Assembly: GCA_000238815.2 (NCBI GenBank)
Contig: AFXB01000010.1
Coordinates: 1,058,501-1,122,500, forward strand
DNA length: 64,000 bases
Direction of reading: 5' to 3'
From: SAR116 cluster alpha proteobacterium HIMB100
GTDB lineage: Bacteria; Pseudomonadota; Alphaproteobacteria; Puniceispirillales; Puniceispirillaceae
Position numbers and translations under genes: made by a program. A model generated the notes under the pieces. The model ran no database searches, had not been told where the DNA came from, and saw only the letters and a program-made list of their open reading frames with translations. Positions 1 to 8,399 of the stretch are shown one piece after another (within the stretch, counting starts at the first letter, position 1; every line of letters begins with the position of its first letter).

Positions 1-1
1 T

Positions 2-724
2 CTAGGGGTTCCGGTAATTCTGCAGGCAGGCCCGGGCTGCCGGGCACATACTCCTGTATCTGTATTAGGGCCGATGTTCCGTCATCTGGCTGAACAGGCC
101 CGCGTGCCCGTGGTTTGTCATATTGATCATGCGACCAGTGTGGCAGAATGTCAGGCTGGCATTGATTATGGGTTTACTTCTGTAATGATTGATGGCTCTC
201 GTCTGCCTCTTGCAGATAATATCACCTTGACCTCTGCTGTCACGGCTATGGCCCGCCCTCACGGTATTTCTGTTGAAGCAGAGATTGGATTTGTGGGGTA
301 TGATAATGGGGCTGTGTCTCATCCCACGCAGCCAGATGAAGCTGCTGAACTGGTCCGTGCGGCCCGACCTGACGCGCTGGCGGTGTCAGTGGGCAATGTG
401 CATCTGCAAACCTCTGCTGATACGGTGATAGACAGGCCCGCTTTGGCAGGGATTGAAGCGGTTGTGGACTGTCCGCTTGTCTTGCATGGGTCAAGCGGCA
501 TTGCGCTGGCAGACAGACGCTGGCTGGCAACTGAAACAGCGGTCTGTAAATTTAATGTCGGCACAGAATTACGCCAGACTTTTGGTGCAGCTTTGCGGGA
601 TATTCTGGATGAACAGCCAGACATGTTTGACCGCAATCAAATCCTTGCTGCTGTCAAACCAGCACTCATTGACCAGACCAAAACAATATTGAGAACCTTG
701 CAAAGGTCTGAACCCTCAGTTTGA
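2..724 (+). CDS. Class II fructose-bisphosphate/ketose aldolase family protein (5' partial)
   Basis: The reading frame is open to the left window edge, so the N-terminus is missing; an internal ATG at 74 is not the start because the upstream codons read VILQAGPG and continue the family pattern. About 240 residues are visible of a usual 280-350. Class II aldolases use a divalent metal to cleave or form ketose phosphates. The metal and base signature VCHIDHA (visible residues 39-45), the EAEIG segment, GNVHL and LVLHGSSG match the family's Asp base and zinc-binding His positions, and KFNVGTELR matches the phosphate-binding C-terminal region. Substrate (fructose-, tagatose- or sedoheptulose-bisphosphate) cannot be told. 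Its stop overlaps the convergent PanB-like gene by 9 bp. Confidence 0.85.
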   Translation, partial: LGVPVILQAGPGCRAHTPVSVLGPMFRHLAEQARVPVVCHIDHATSVAECQAGIDYGFTSVMIDGSRLPLADNITLTSAVTAMARPHGISVEAEIGFVGYDNGAVSHPTQPDEAAELVRAARPDALAVSVGNVHLQTSADTVIDRPALAGIEAVVDCPLVLHGSSGIALADRRWLATETAVCKFNVGTELRQTFGAALRDILDEQPDMFDRNQILAAVKPALIDQTKTILRTLQRSEPSV

Positions 725-1543
725 TTTGCGCTCCAGCTGTTCAATGAAGCTGTCCATCACATCTTCATCAACAAATATTGATTCATCCGGCCCAGGGAAT
801 TCAGCATCTGCGATTGCTTGTTTGAAGGCAGATAATGCGCGTATACGTTCAGCTTTCATCTCTTCACGAAGAGCGTGCAGACGCCCGAAAGCCCGTGCAT
901 GACGGGGCGGGTTGAGGGTGTCGCCGACCATATCTTCCATGAATAAATAATCCACATCTCCGCCCTGACCAGAACCTAAGCTGACGGTGATTATGGATGT
1001 ACGCTTTGAAATTTCAGCCATAATATTTGCAGGGATAACTTCTGCCTCCACCATCACGCCGCCAGCCTCTTCCAGCTGTTTAAACGCCTGATACAGCTCT
1101 ACAGCTTCATCAGCGGTTTTCCCAACAGCCCTCAATCCGCCGGTCCAGGTTGATTTTCGGGGTACCAGACCCAAATGCCCCATTACCGGAATATCTTCTT
1201 TTGCTAATGCTGTGACCACATCCATGCTTCTGGCGGTCATGATTGCATCTGCTCCTGCCCCCAAGGCACGAAAGGCTTCGCGCAAAATATCATCTGTGGT
1301 GGCAAAATCAGGCAGCGGGATAGAAGCGGTCAGAAACCGCGTATTGTCACCAGATCGCACAGGCTCGACATTCTTTGAATTACAAATGATCATATCAAAG
1401 TCAGCTTCTGCGGCGGCCGCGGCTTCTTCGGCGGTATTTGCGGTGACTTGAACAGATTTGCTCTTGCCCTTTTTGGCCCGAAGCTCAGCAACGCTGGTTG
1501 AGCGCTTGACCGGCTGGGCAGTCCATGTATAGAAATTTTTCAT
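716..1543 (-). CDS. Divergent ketopantoate hydroxymethyltransferase (PanB)-like protein
   Basis: 275 residues, near the usual PanB length (about 265-280). PanB transfers a hydroxymethyl group from methylene-THF to ketoisovalerate in pantothenate synthesis. Similarity is clear in the centre: GHLGLVP (residues 122-128), VGKTADEA (140-147), LEEAGGVMVEAEVIP with a candidate catalytic Glu, and SLGSG plus MEDMVG. The N-terminal half lacks the canonical metal-binding GDS and MPF segments and has MIICNSKN (51-58) instead. It therefore probably belongs to a PanB-like branch of the PEP-mutase/PanB barrel superfamily with another substrate. The start has an AGGA ribosome site 8 bases upstream. It is convergent with and overlaps the aldolase; no panC lies nearby. 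Confidence 0.65.
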   Translation of the reverse strand: MKNFYTWTAQPVKRSTSVAELRAKKGKSKSVQVTANTAEEAAAAAEADFDMIICNSKNVEPVRSGDNTRFLTASIPLPDFATTDDILREAFRALGAGADAIMTARSMDVVTALAKEDIPVMGHLGLVPRKSTWTGGLRAVGKTADEAVELYQAFKQLEEAGGVMVEAEVIPANIMAEISKRTSIITVSLGSGQGGDVDYLFMEDMVGDTLNPPRHARAFGRLHALREEMKAERIRALSAFKQAIADAEFPGPDESIFVDEDVMDSFIEQLERKSN

Positions 1544-1654
1544 CTGTTTTCCTGCATATTTGTGAAAATACAGCGCGTAACGTTAGCCTATCATTGCCGG
1601 AGATGGGCTTCAATTATGCCCAAATAACTGTCTGCTGAAGGTAGGAACGCTGCT

Positions 1655-2551
1655 TTATGCTGTTGTTTGTTGAGATAAATGGTCTGACAGTAAATCGATG
1701 AATTTGCGGACCTTCAACGGCAAGTAACGCCGGTCCGGATAGATGGCATAAATGCCCATTTCAGGGGTGAGCTTGTGATCAGCTAACAGCCGAATTAACC
1801 GGCCGTCAGCCAAATACGTACTGCAGGCAAATGCGGGAAGCTTCGCAAAGCCAACTCCTTTCAACGTGCTTTCCATCAGCATACCCATAGAATTTGCATA
1901 AATCGCCGGATTCAGACTGATGACGCCTGTTCTGTTATCTGGTGTTTGATAGCTGATTTGTGCGGCTGCATTGCTGTAAATAACAGCGGGCAGCTGTTTT
2001 AATTCATCTGGGCTTTGTGGTGTGCCATAGCGGCTTAAAAAGGCCGGACTTGCGCATAAATGGCTTGCAAAATGACTTAACCTTTTGGCCACAAGGCCTG
2101 AATTCTCAAGCTTGCCAATCCGGATGATGAGATCATAACCCTCTTCAACAAGGTGAACGCGATGATCGCTGAACTCTACATCGACAGTAACATCCGGATA
2201 TAGCAGAGCGTAATCAGCGATAGGGGAGACCAGGAAACGTTCACCAAATGCCATAGGCGCATTAATTTTCAGCTTGCCAGATGGTCGTTCCTGATGATCT
2301 GACAATCGTTGCAAAAGGCTCTGCATTTCGTCATGGCTTCTGTCCAAACAGTCAGCAAGCTGCTTTCCCGCTTCGGTAAGAACAACGCTTCGTGTGGTAC
2401 GATTGAAAATCACAAATCCCAGCTGATTTTCAAGCTGCTTAATCTGCTTGCTGACTGCAGGAGCAGAAATCCCCAACATTCGCGCAGCATCAACGAATGT
2501 ACCCTGCCTCGCCACTTCAAGCACAATTTTAAAGCTGTTCGCCAGAAACAT
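1655..2551 (-). CDS. LysR-family transcriptional regulator
   Basis: The frame is open to 2770, but the LysR winged-helix domain begins right at the ATG at 2551 (MFLANSFKIVLEVARQGTF), giving 298 residues, the normal family length; the extra upstream codons cover the intergenic promoter region. The helix-turn-helix AARMLGISAPAVSKQIKQLE (about residues 19-38) and the LFNRTTRSVVLTEAG-type wing segment are present, followed by a periplasmic-binding-like effector domain. It is transcribed divergently from DoxX, and a dyad fitting the T-N11-A rule sits just upstream of its start. Probably it represses itself and controls the DoxX and pirin genes; inducer unknown. Confidence 0.9.
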   Translation of the reverse strand: MFLANSFKIVLEVARQGTFVDAARMLGISAPAVSKQIKQLENQLGFVIFNRTTRSVVLTEAGKQLADCLDRSHDEMQSLLQRLSDHQERPSGKLKINAPMAFGERFLVSPIADYALLYPDVTVDVEFSDHRVHLVEEGYDLIIRIGKLENSGLVAKRLSHFASHLCASPAFLSRYGTPQSPDELKQLPAVIYSNAAAQISYQTPDNRTGVISLNPAIYANSMGMLMESTLKGVGFAKLPAFACSTYLADGRLIRLLADHKLTPEMGIYAIYPDRRYLPLKVRKFIDLLSDHLSQQTTA

Positions 2552-2556
2552 AATTA

Positions 2557-2571
2557 ATAACCACAGGTTAT
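2557..2571. promoter_or_regulatory. Candidate LysR operator (T-N11-A dyad)
   Basis: A perfect inverted repeat, ATAACC-ACA-GGTTAT, lies 6 bp upstream of the LysR start in the 106-bp divergent space before DoxX. T2558 and A2570 fit the T-N11-A rule of LysR regulators. The sequence is direct; binding is inferred. It would suit autorepression and coupled control of doxX. Confidence 0.5.
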
Positions 2572-2657
2572 GAGTATAATAAAAATTATATATATTCATA
2601 TAAACATGTGAAGGGACTATTTTGCAATCAAGGAACATTCTTGCAATGGAGAATAAA

Positions 2658-3101
2658 ATGTCTGCTTCATCTGAACCTTTTTCAGGCTCGTCTTTTGGCA
2701 TCAGTATTCTACGGGTGCATTTCGGTCTAATTCTGTTTGCACACGGCTGGCTTAAAGTATCTGTGTTCACAATACCGGGAACGGTTGGCTATTTTGCAGG
2801 CCTTGGCTTGTCGAGTTTTGCTGCTTATCTGACAATTTTCGGTGAATTAGCAGCTGGTCTTGCTTTAATCGCTGGCATACAAACACGTCTTGCCTCAGCA
2901 CTTTGTCTCCCCATCTTAATGGGCGCAACGATCGTACATTTAAATAATGGATGGCTGTTTTCTGCTGAAGGTGGGGGTTGGGAATTTCCTGCCTCTCTGA
3001 CAGTTATTGCGATTGCACTTATCTTCACAGGCTCGGGGAACAAGCTGAGTGTGAACCGCAATCCTCTGAATGGCTATTTGCCGAAAGCCATTCAAAGCTG
3101 A
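2658..3101 (+). CDS. DoxX family membrane protein
   Basis: 147 residues from the ATG at 2658, chosen because a TGGAGA ribosome site lies 5-6 bases upstream; the frame also allows starts at 2622 and 2646. Four hydrophobic helices are visible: ILRVHFGLILFAHGW, the YLTIFGELAAGLALIAG segment, the ASALCLPILMGATIV segment and LTVIAIALIF. The FAHGWLK and GELAAG patterns are typical of DoxX/DoxD-like inner-membrane proteins, whose exact activity is unsettled (linked to thiol and redox stress). It is divergent from the LysR gene and followed by a terminator, then pirin. LysR-DoxX-pirin neighbourhoods are common in Proteobacteria. Confidence 0.85.
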   Translation: MSASSEPFSGSSFGISILRVHFGLILFAHGWLKVSVFTIPGTVGYFAGLGLSSFAAYLTIFGELAAGLALIAGIQTRLASALCLPILMGATIVHLNNGWLFSAEGGGWEFPASLTVIAIALIFTGSGNKLSVNRNPLNGYLPKAIQS

Positions 3102-3118
3102 GGAAAATCATCATCCCA

Positions 3119-3154
3119 ACAGAGGTGGCTTTGGGCTGCCTCTGTCCTTTTTTT
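3119..3154 (+). terminator. Rho-independent terminator after DoxX
   Basis: ACAGAGG (3119-3125) pairs with CCTCTGT (3139-3145); inner bases extend the stem with two G-U pairs around a TTTGG loop. A run of seven Ts follows at 3148-3154. It separates the DoxX transcript from pirin, or acts as a partial attenuator. Confidence 0.7.
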
Positions 3155-3172
3155 CCACTAACGGAGAGACCG

Positions 3173-3877
3173 ATGTTACATCATCATAAATTTGAAACCC
3201 TTGGCGGCGAGAATCATGGCTGGCTGAAGGCAAAACATCATTTCAGTTTTGCCAATTATTTTGACCCTAAAAAGCTCAGCCATGGGGAGCTTCTGGTTAT
3301 AAATGATGACAGCATTGCCCCGCATACAGGTTTTGACACCCATCCTCACAGGGATATGGAAATTATCACCTATGTCAGAAAGGGCGCGATTACACATAAA
3401 GACAATAAAGGAAATAAAGGGCGCACATCTGCAGGAAATGTGCAGGTTATGAGTGCCGGAACGGGCATTTACCATTCAGAATATAATCTGGAAGATGAAG
3501 AAACCAATATCTATCAGATTTGGATTAAGCCAAAAGAAAAGGGTGTAAACCCAAAATGGGATGCTGCTGAATTTCCGAAAATACCTGTTTCTTCACATCT
3601 GAATTTGCTGGTGTCCGGCGATGGCAAAGCGCCTTTGCAAATCAATCAAGATGCGCGGATATTTGCAGGCCGTGTTCAAAGTGGAACCCGGATCACGCAT
3701 GCTATCCGCGGGAAAGCCTATCTGCTGGTCTCAGAAGGTGAAATGCTGGTGAATGATAAAATTGTGAAGACAGGCGACGGCGTGGCGATTTCGAATGAGG
3801 CATCAATAGAGTTAACTGCACAAAAGGATGCAGAAGTTTTAATTATTGAAGTTCCTGGATTAACAGAGGCACGGTGA
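3173..3877 (+). CDS. Pirin family protein (quercetin 2,3-dioxygenase-like bicupin)
   Basis: Start at ATG 3173 with GGAGAG five bases upstream; the longer frame back to 2978 overlaps DoxX and the terminator and is rejected. 234 residues, like E. coli YhhW. Pirins are two-domain cupins binding iron or copper; bacterial members often oxidise quercetin in vitro, with unclear natural role. The metal ligands H57 and H59 (THPHRDMEIITYV) and H101 and E103 (GTGIYHSEYN) fall exactly at the expected positions, so the N-terminal cupin should bind metal. A second cupin fills residues 130-230. The stop overlaps the next gene's GTG, suggesting coupling with the nitroreductase. Confidence 0.92.
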   Translation: MLHHHKFETLGGENHGWLKAKHHFSFANYFDPKKLSHGELLVINDDSIAPHTGFDTHPHRDMEIITYVRKGAITHKDNKGNKGRTSAGNVQVMSAGTGIYHSEYNLEDEETNIYQIWIKPKEKGVNPKWDAAEFPKIPVSSHLNLLVSGDGKAPLQINQDARIFAGRVQSGTRITHAIRGKAYLLVSEGEMLVNDKIVKTGDGVAISNEASIELTAQKDAEVLIIEVPGLTEAR

Positions 3878-4491
3878 GTAAAATGATGAATTCCGAACAA
3901 ACAGAACTGAAAATACCGCAAGATGTCTTGTCCCTCTTATTGCGTGACAAGCGAACATATCGGTTCTTTGCTGACCGGCAAATTGACCCTGATATATTGC
4001 ATAAGCTGTATGATGAGGTAAAATTCGGCCCGACAGCGTCTAATCTATGTCCTATGCGGATCGTGTTTGTGCAGAGCCCTGAACACAAACAGCAAGTCAT
4101 TGCCGCTGCCGCTGAAGGCAATAAAGCCAAGATAGACTCAGCATCGGTTACAGCGATCATCGCTCATGATACGGCATTTCATCAATATGTTGAAACTTTG
4201 GCCCCTCATATGGATGCTGAAGCATTTCGTGAACAAGATGCCGCAAAGTTAGAAAAAATCGCTGTTGAAAATAGCTGGCTTCAGGCGGGTTATTTTATTC
4301 TTGCCGCGCGTGCGCTGGGGCTGGATTGCGGTCCGATGAGCGGCTTTGACAAGGCCAAAATTGACCAGGCGTTTTTTAAAGACAGCTCATGGCGGTCTGA
4401 TATGCTGATCAATTTGGGTTATGGCCTTGCTGAAACTTTGCATCAGCGCGGCGCGCGCTTGTCCTTTGAAGAGGCTTGCCAGATCCTGTAA
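3874..4491 (+). CDS. RutE-like nitroreductase family flavoprotein (malonic semialdehyde reductase type)
   Basis: 205 residues from a GTG overlapping the pirin stop (GTGA); an ATG at 3883 is an alternative. It belongs to the FMN-dependent nitroreductase fold. The RDKRTYRFF FMN-phosphate segment (about residues 24-32), GPTASNLCPMR, and LAARALGLDCGPMSGF match the RutE/YdfN branch, which reduces malonic semialdehyde to 3-hydroxypropionate in uracil breakdown. No other rut gene is in view, so the substrate here may be a different aldehyde or nitro compound. It forms a likely operon with pirin. Confidence 0.85.
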   Translation: MSKMMNSEQTELKIPQDVLSLLLRDKRTYRFFADRQIDPDILHKLYDEVKFGPTASNLCPMRIVFVQSPEHKQQVIAAAAEGNKAKIDSASVTAIIAHDTAFHQYVETLAPHMDAEAFREQDAAKLEKIAVENSWLQAGYFILAARALGLDCGPMSGFDKAKIDQAFFKDSSWRSDMLINLGYGLAETLHQRGARLSFEEACQIL

Positions 4492-4698
4492 GTACAGCTG
4501 CCCGGCACAGAGTTTTACTTCTCAAGGAAAACAGAGCCTTTTTAGAGATAAAGTGCCATTGTTTTTGGTGCTATTTTCCTTGTCTCAGTAAGGGTTATTG
4601 CCTAACTTTTTGGACAGCTTGTCATGATCATACGGGTATAGGCGTGCGCGAAGATATTTTTTACGAGTTCAATTATCGACAGAAGTTGGGGCTGAACA

Positions 4699-5442
4699 GT
4701 GTTTGAAGCTGTCACCCTGTCACAAGTGATATCCATTTCCTCGCTGACGTTCTTCACCTCTGCCATCACCTCTTTTATCGGGGCTGGTGGCGGAACAATT
4801 TTGTTGTTGTTCATGCTGTATGTTCTGCCCGCGCCCAGCGTTATCCCTGTGCATGGCTGTATTCAATTAATGTCAAACACAACCAGGGTGTATCTGTTAT
4901 GGCAGCATATGCAATGGGGCATTATCTTAAGGTTTCTGGCTTTAATGCCTTTGGGTGTTTATCTGGGGCTGATTCTGTATAATGCGCTTTCAGCTGACTA
5001 TATTCAGCTTTTGATCGCCTGTTCTATTTTGCTGTCTTTATTTTTGAGACCCGGACATTCGGCGGCAAAATCGAAATTTCCAAAACCAGCTTATTATCTG
5101 GTGGGGCTGGTGATTGGGTTCGGGAATATGATTGTTGGTGTGCTTGCGCCCTTACTTGCTGCGGTGCTTAGGTTGGAAAATTTACCAAAAGAAGCAACCG
5201 TCGGAACGTTGGGCTTTTTTGGCTTTGCCGGAAATCTTCTGAAGATAGCTGGGTTTGCGGCTGTTGGCTTTTCGTTTTCTGCTTATTTGCCGATTATTCT
5301 TCCTGCTTGTCTTGCCTCTATAGCGGGAAGCATTATCGGAAAAGCCCTTCTGACACGCTCGACAAACAAATTTTTCACAACAGCTTTCAAAGTTGTTATT
5401 TGTTTGCTTGCTATAAAACTGATTGCAGATGCTGTTATCTGA
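4699..5442 (+). CDS. TauE/SafE (TSUP) family permease
   Basis: 247 residues with about eight membrane helices in two repeats. The N-terminal ITSFIGAGGGTILLL motif and its echo LVGLVIGFGNMIVGVLAP are the paired TSUP signatures. Family members export sulfite, sulfoacetate or other organosulfur or carboxylate anions across the inner membrane. The start is GTG 4699 with GTTGGGG about 10 bases upstream. It stands alone after a 207-bp gap from the nitroreductase; no sulfonate genes are adjacent, so the substrate is unknown. Confidence 0.85.
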   Translation: MFEAVTLSQVISISSLTFFTSAITSFIGAGGGTILLLFMLYVLPAPSVIPVHGCIQLMSNTTRVYLLWQHMQWGIILRFLALMPLGVYLGLILYNALSADYIQLLIACSILLSLFLRPGHSAAKSKFPKPAYYLVGLVIGFGNMIVGVLAPLLAAVLRLENLPKEATVGTLGFFGFAGNLLKIAGFAAVGFSFSAYLPIILPACLASIAGSIIGKALLTRSTNKFFTTAFKVVICLLAIKLIADAVI

Positions 5443-5528
5443 TAAGGATAAATACCCGCGCAACCCGGCGGCGTCTGCCACATCCGGTAAAGCAATTCAA
5501 TTGATTGTATGAAGTGATAGAAGAAAAA

Positions 5529-5583
5529 TGGTGCTGCTAGCGTGATTCGAACACGCGACCTCACCCTTGCCAAGGGTGCTCTC
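5529..5583 (-). pseudogene. 3' fragment of tRNA-Thr (attachment-site remnant)
   Basis: CCA end, acceptor 3' strand, T-arm, variable loop and anticodon arm of tRNA-Thr are present, then homology stops before the D-arm. It matches the intact tRNA-Thr at 6519-6594 with one mismatch (5569 versus 6559), which changes the anticodon from GGT to GGC in this copy. A full cloverleaf cannot form, so it is not a functional tRNA. It marks the far end of the insertion that carries the 2OG oxygenase. Confidence 0.85.
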
Positions 5584-5651
5584 AGTTTGAATAATTGGTT
5601 AATTTATTTGGACATTTTTACTTCGAACGACATCAGTGTGTTCTAGATGTG

Positions 5652-5737
5652 CTCAACCTTGTAATTGTAAATTCGCTTGTTTTGCGGTTGGTTCATACAT
5701 ACATTTTATCAAGCGAATTTTAAATTGTAGGTTAGAC
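5652..5737. repeat. Inverted repeat upstream of the 2OG oxygenase
   Basis: AAATTCGCTTG (5669-5679) and CAAGCGAATTT (5710-5720) are perfect 11-bp inverted arms 30 bp apart. The arms extend outward imperfectly to 5652 and 5737 (20 of 28 positions). The outer arm ends 5 bp before the oxygenase ATG, so a hairpin would include its ribosome-binding region. It could be an operator pair, a translational hairpin or an arm-type recombination site. Confidence 0.55.
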
Positions 5738-5742
5738 GAGAT

Positions 5743-6375
5743 ATGACAAATAAAAATTCATTAGAGGTTTTTCACCCTTTTGGTCCATCGATAGCAAAGT
5801 TCACAATGCCTAAAAAAATGGTGGAGTCTTTAAATAGACATATCGACGAGCAATTAGCTTCCGGCGAAGCAGACGATAAGAATTTAGGTCATACTCTAGC
5901 TGGTAATGTAAAACAGGAGTTTAGAATCGAGTTTGGCTTATTGCAGGAAGTCGGTTTGCTCGAGCTTTTAGGAATAAGTGCGCAGACTTGGATAAAGAAG
6001 GTCAGAGATCAGGAAATTACAAAGTTTAACCTACTAGATTGTTGGGCCGTTCGCCAATTTCGAAACGAATATAATCCAGCCCATATACATAACGGCCATA
6101 TTTCTGGTGTTGGGTATCTTAAGTTACCGAAGGATTTTGGAGCTACGGTTCAAGAGAATAAGAGTAGAAATAAGAATGGACACATTGAATTCATTCATGG
6201 TCAAAAAGCGTTTTTATCAGACTCAATTACAACATTCGCTCCTTCTGTGGGTGATTTTTATTTGTTCCCCCATTACATGATGCATGCCGTTTATCCGTTC
6301 GATGCTCCAGGTGAAAGGCGTTCTATATCTTTTAATGCCAATATAGATGATCAGATATATTCCCGCTTTGGCTAA
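5743..6375 (+). CDS. Putative 2OG-Fe(II) oxygenase (2OG-FeII_Oxy_5 type)
   Basis: 210 residues. The fold is the non-haem iron, 2-oxoglutarate-dependent dioxygenase double-stranded helix. AHIHNGHISGVGYLKLP (about residues 113-129) supplies the first metal-ligand region and FPHYMMHAVYPF followed by ERRSISFN supplies the distal His and the Arg for 2-oxoglutarate. This pattern matches the small putative-oxygenase family found in marine bacteria and cyanophages, whose substrates are unknown. The gene is the only cargo between the duplicated tRNA-Thr ends, and its base composition is lower in GC than the betA side. GACGAG precedes the ATG. Confidence 0.82.
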   Translation: MTNKNSLEVFHPFGPSIAKFTMPKKMVESLNRHIDEQLASGEADDKNLGHTLAGNVKQEFRIEFGLLQEVGLLELLGISAQTWIKKVRDQEITKFNLLDCWAVRQFRNEYNPAHIHNGHISGVGYLKLPKDFGATVQENKSRNKNGHIEFIHGQKAFLSDSITTFAPSVGDFYLFPHYMMHAVYPFDAPGERRSISFNANIDDQIYSRFG

Positions 6376-6518
6376 AATATACTTTTTTCTGCTCGCTATA
6401 TGCTCAAACTTCATGACTGCATTACAGTAATCTACTGATGATATGAGATAAAACGCAATAAAGCAGCACGGTAAAGATAAGCTTTCATTGCTTAAACAAC
6501 TGATTGTTTGAGGAATGA

Positions 6519-6594
6519 TGGTGCTGCTAGCGTGATTCGAACACGCGACCTCACCCTTACCAAGGGTGCGCTCTACCGCTGGAGCTATAGCAGC
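6519..6594 (-). tRNA. tRNA-Thr (anticodon GGT)
   Basis: A 76-nt cloverleaf on the minus strand: acceptor GCTGCTA/TAGCAGC, D-stem GCTC/GAGC, anticodon stem CACCC/GGGTG with loop TTGGTAA, T-arm GCGTG-TTCGAAT-CACGC, A73 and an encoded CCA. Anticodon GGT reads threonine ACC/ACT codons. Its 3' half is duplicated at 5529-5583. Confidence 0.97.
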
Positions 6595-6685
6595 ACATGG
6601 CCTTGTCATACATCAGCCAACATCTTTATGCAAGTTCAGGACCAGAAGAAATCAAGCTGCCAGCTCAGCGGGCAAATATAGGCGG

Positions 6686-8359
6686 TCACCTTTGATGTGT
6701 CTGCCAGTCAGGATGCAGAAAAGGCGTATCATTGGCCGGAGCTAATGCTGATTTACCCAAAATATGATCAGCCGCCTTTTCGCCAGTCATGATTGATGGT
6801 GCGTTCAGGTTGCCATTGGTAATGCGCGGAAACAAAGATGAATCCGCACAAAACAAATTGTCTGTGCCAATGATGCGGCAATCCGGACTGACCACAGCCA
6901 GCGGGTCATCTGGCATCCCCATACGGCATGTCCCGCAGGGATGATAGGCAGATTCGGCCTCATTGCGGATAAATTCATCCAAAGCGTCATCTGAGGCGGC
7001 GTCTGCCCCGGGTTGGATTTCATACTCATAAAACGGGGCCATGGCGGACTGGCTTAAGATTTCCCGGCTCAGGCGCAATGCTTTTCGAAACTCTGGTAAA
7101 TCGTCAGGGTGAGACAGGTAATTGAATTTAATTTCAGGGGCTGTGCTGGGATCAGGCGAGCTTATCTTCACATGCCCGCGTGATTTTGACCGCATTGGGC
7201 CGACATGAAGCTGAAAACCGTGACCAGCTGCCGGGGCCGTGCCATCATATCGGATCGCCACCGGCAGGAAATGATATTGGATATCGGGATAGGGGATGTT
7301 TTTGTCTGAACGGATAAAGCCTAATGTTTCAAACTGGTTGGACGCCCCCAAGCCTGATTTGAACAACAGCCATCGCGCGCCAATAACAGCTTTTGAGACC
7401 AGATTGAGATGCTTATACAGCGTGATCGGTTGAGCACAGGCGATCTGGAAATATACCTCCAGGTGATCCTGAAGATTGGCCCCGACACCTTTTCGATCTA
7501 CAACAACGTCAATGCCCTGCTTGCGCAAAAAGCTGGCCTCACCCACGCCAGAACGTTGCAGAATGGCCGGGCTGGCGATGGCACCAGCAGACAGGATTAC
7601 AGATCTGCTGGCCAGAATATCTGTCTGCCTGCCTTTATGGTGCACGCGCACCCCGGTCGCCTTTTTGCCGTCAAATAAAATGCGATCTGCCAAGGTGCGG
7701 CTGAACAGCTTCACCCGCCCTGTCTTCAGGGCTGGCCGTAGATAGGCGTTGGCAGCAGACCAGCGGCGGCCTTTCCAGACGGTCATATCTGCAGGTCCAA
7801 AGCCTTCCTGACGATAGCCGTTATAATCTGGTGTGGCGGTATAGCCAGCTTGTGTGGTCGCTTCAACAAAGGCGTCATGCAGCGGGTTGTCGCGCGGCCC
7901 TCTTGTGATATGCAAAGGCCCGTCTGTCCCGCGCCAGGGGGCCTCGCCCCCATGTGATGTTTCCATCCGCCGAAAGTAAGGCAGCACATCTGCAAAGCCC
8001 CATCCGGTCGCGCCCTGATCCCGCCAGTGATCATAATCCTGTGGGTTGCCGCGGACATATATCATCCCATTAATGGAAGATGAGCCGCCAATAACCTTAC
8101 CGCGCGGACATACAAGAGAACGGCCGTTTAACCCTGGTTCTGGCTCTGCCTGAAAGCCCCAATCATAGGCAGACATATTCATCGGGTAGGACAAGGCGGC
8201 CGGCATCTGAATAAAAGGGCCAGCATCACTGCCGCCAAATTCGATAACTGCGATACGGGCCCCGCCTGCCTCAGCCAGCCTGTAGGCAATGGCTGATCCA
8301 GCTGATCCAGAGCCGATAATGATATAATCAAAAGTTTCGTCTGTGTGTGCAGAAGTCAT
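6686..8359 (-). CDS. betA: Choline dehydrogenase (GMC oxidoreductase)
   Basis: 557 residues, the length of E. coli BetA (556). BetA is a membrane-associated FAD enzyme oxidising choline to betaine aldehyde for osmoprotection or carbon use. Seen: the FAD-binding [19 protein letters not shown] near residue 14, the GMC signature [18 protein letters not shown], the second motif [17 protein letters not shown], the active-site region [10 protein letters not shown], and the C-terminal [19 protein letters not shown], closely BetA-like. No betB, betI or betaine transporter is in the window, so another GMC alcohol dehydrogenase remains possible. It is followed 40 bp downstream, on the same strand, by the flavoprotein gene's end-to-start order (that gene lies upstream). 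Confidence 0.87.
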   Translation of the reverse strand: MTSAHTDETFDYIIIGSGSAGSAIAYRLAEAGGARIAVIEFGGSDAGPFIQMPAALSYPMNMSAYDWGFQAEPEPGLNGRSLVCPRGKVIGGSSSINGMIYVRGNPQDYDHWRDQGATGWGFADVLPYFRRMETSHGGEAPWRGTDGPLHITRGPRDNPLHDAFVEATTQAGYTATPDYNGYRQEGFGPADMTVWKGRRWSAANAYLRPALKTGRVKLFSRTLADRILFDGKKATGVRVHHKGRQTDILASRSVILSAGAIASPAILQRSGVGEASFLRKQGIDVVVDRKGVGANLQDHLEVYFQIACAQPITLYKHLNLVSKAVIGARWLLFKSGLGASNQFETLGFIRSDKNIPYPDIQYHFLPVAIRYDGTAPAAGHGFQLHVGPMRSKSRGHVKISSPDPSTAPEIKFNYLSHPDDLPEFRKALRLSREILSQSAMAPFYEYEIQPGADAASDDALDEFIRNEAESAYHPCGTCRMGMPDDPLAVVSPDCRIIGTDNLFCADSSLFPRITNGNLNAPSIMTGEKAADHILGKSALAPANDTPFLHPDWQTHQR

Positions 8360-8399
8360 CAGCAGCCTGCCTGTCTGGTCATTTGCCGTGACCGACAGT

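Larger units (their letters stand above)
5528..6518. mobile_element. Small tRNA-Thr-targeted insertion carrying one 2OG-Fe(II) oxygenase
   Basis: About 990 bp bounded by direct repeats of the tRNA-Thr 3' half: 5528-5579 and 6518-6569, about 52 bp with a single mismatch. Similarity continues weakly beyond the CCA (5498-5514 versus 6497-6513, 14 of 17 identical). The enclosed DNA is visibly more AT-rich than both flanks and holds one gene, with no integrase, transposase or excisionase. The geometry (intact tRNA at one end, 3' fragment at the other) is that of integrase-mediated insertion into a tRNA gene. It is either a decayed island or an element mobilised in trans. Confidence 0.65.

Noticed and set aside
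6223-6609. A minus-strand frame running through tRNA-Thr
   Set aside because: It crosses the tRNA and the oxygenase gene end, and has no coding signature.
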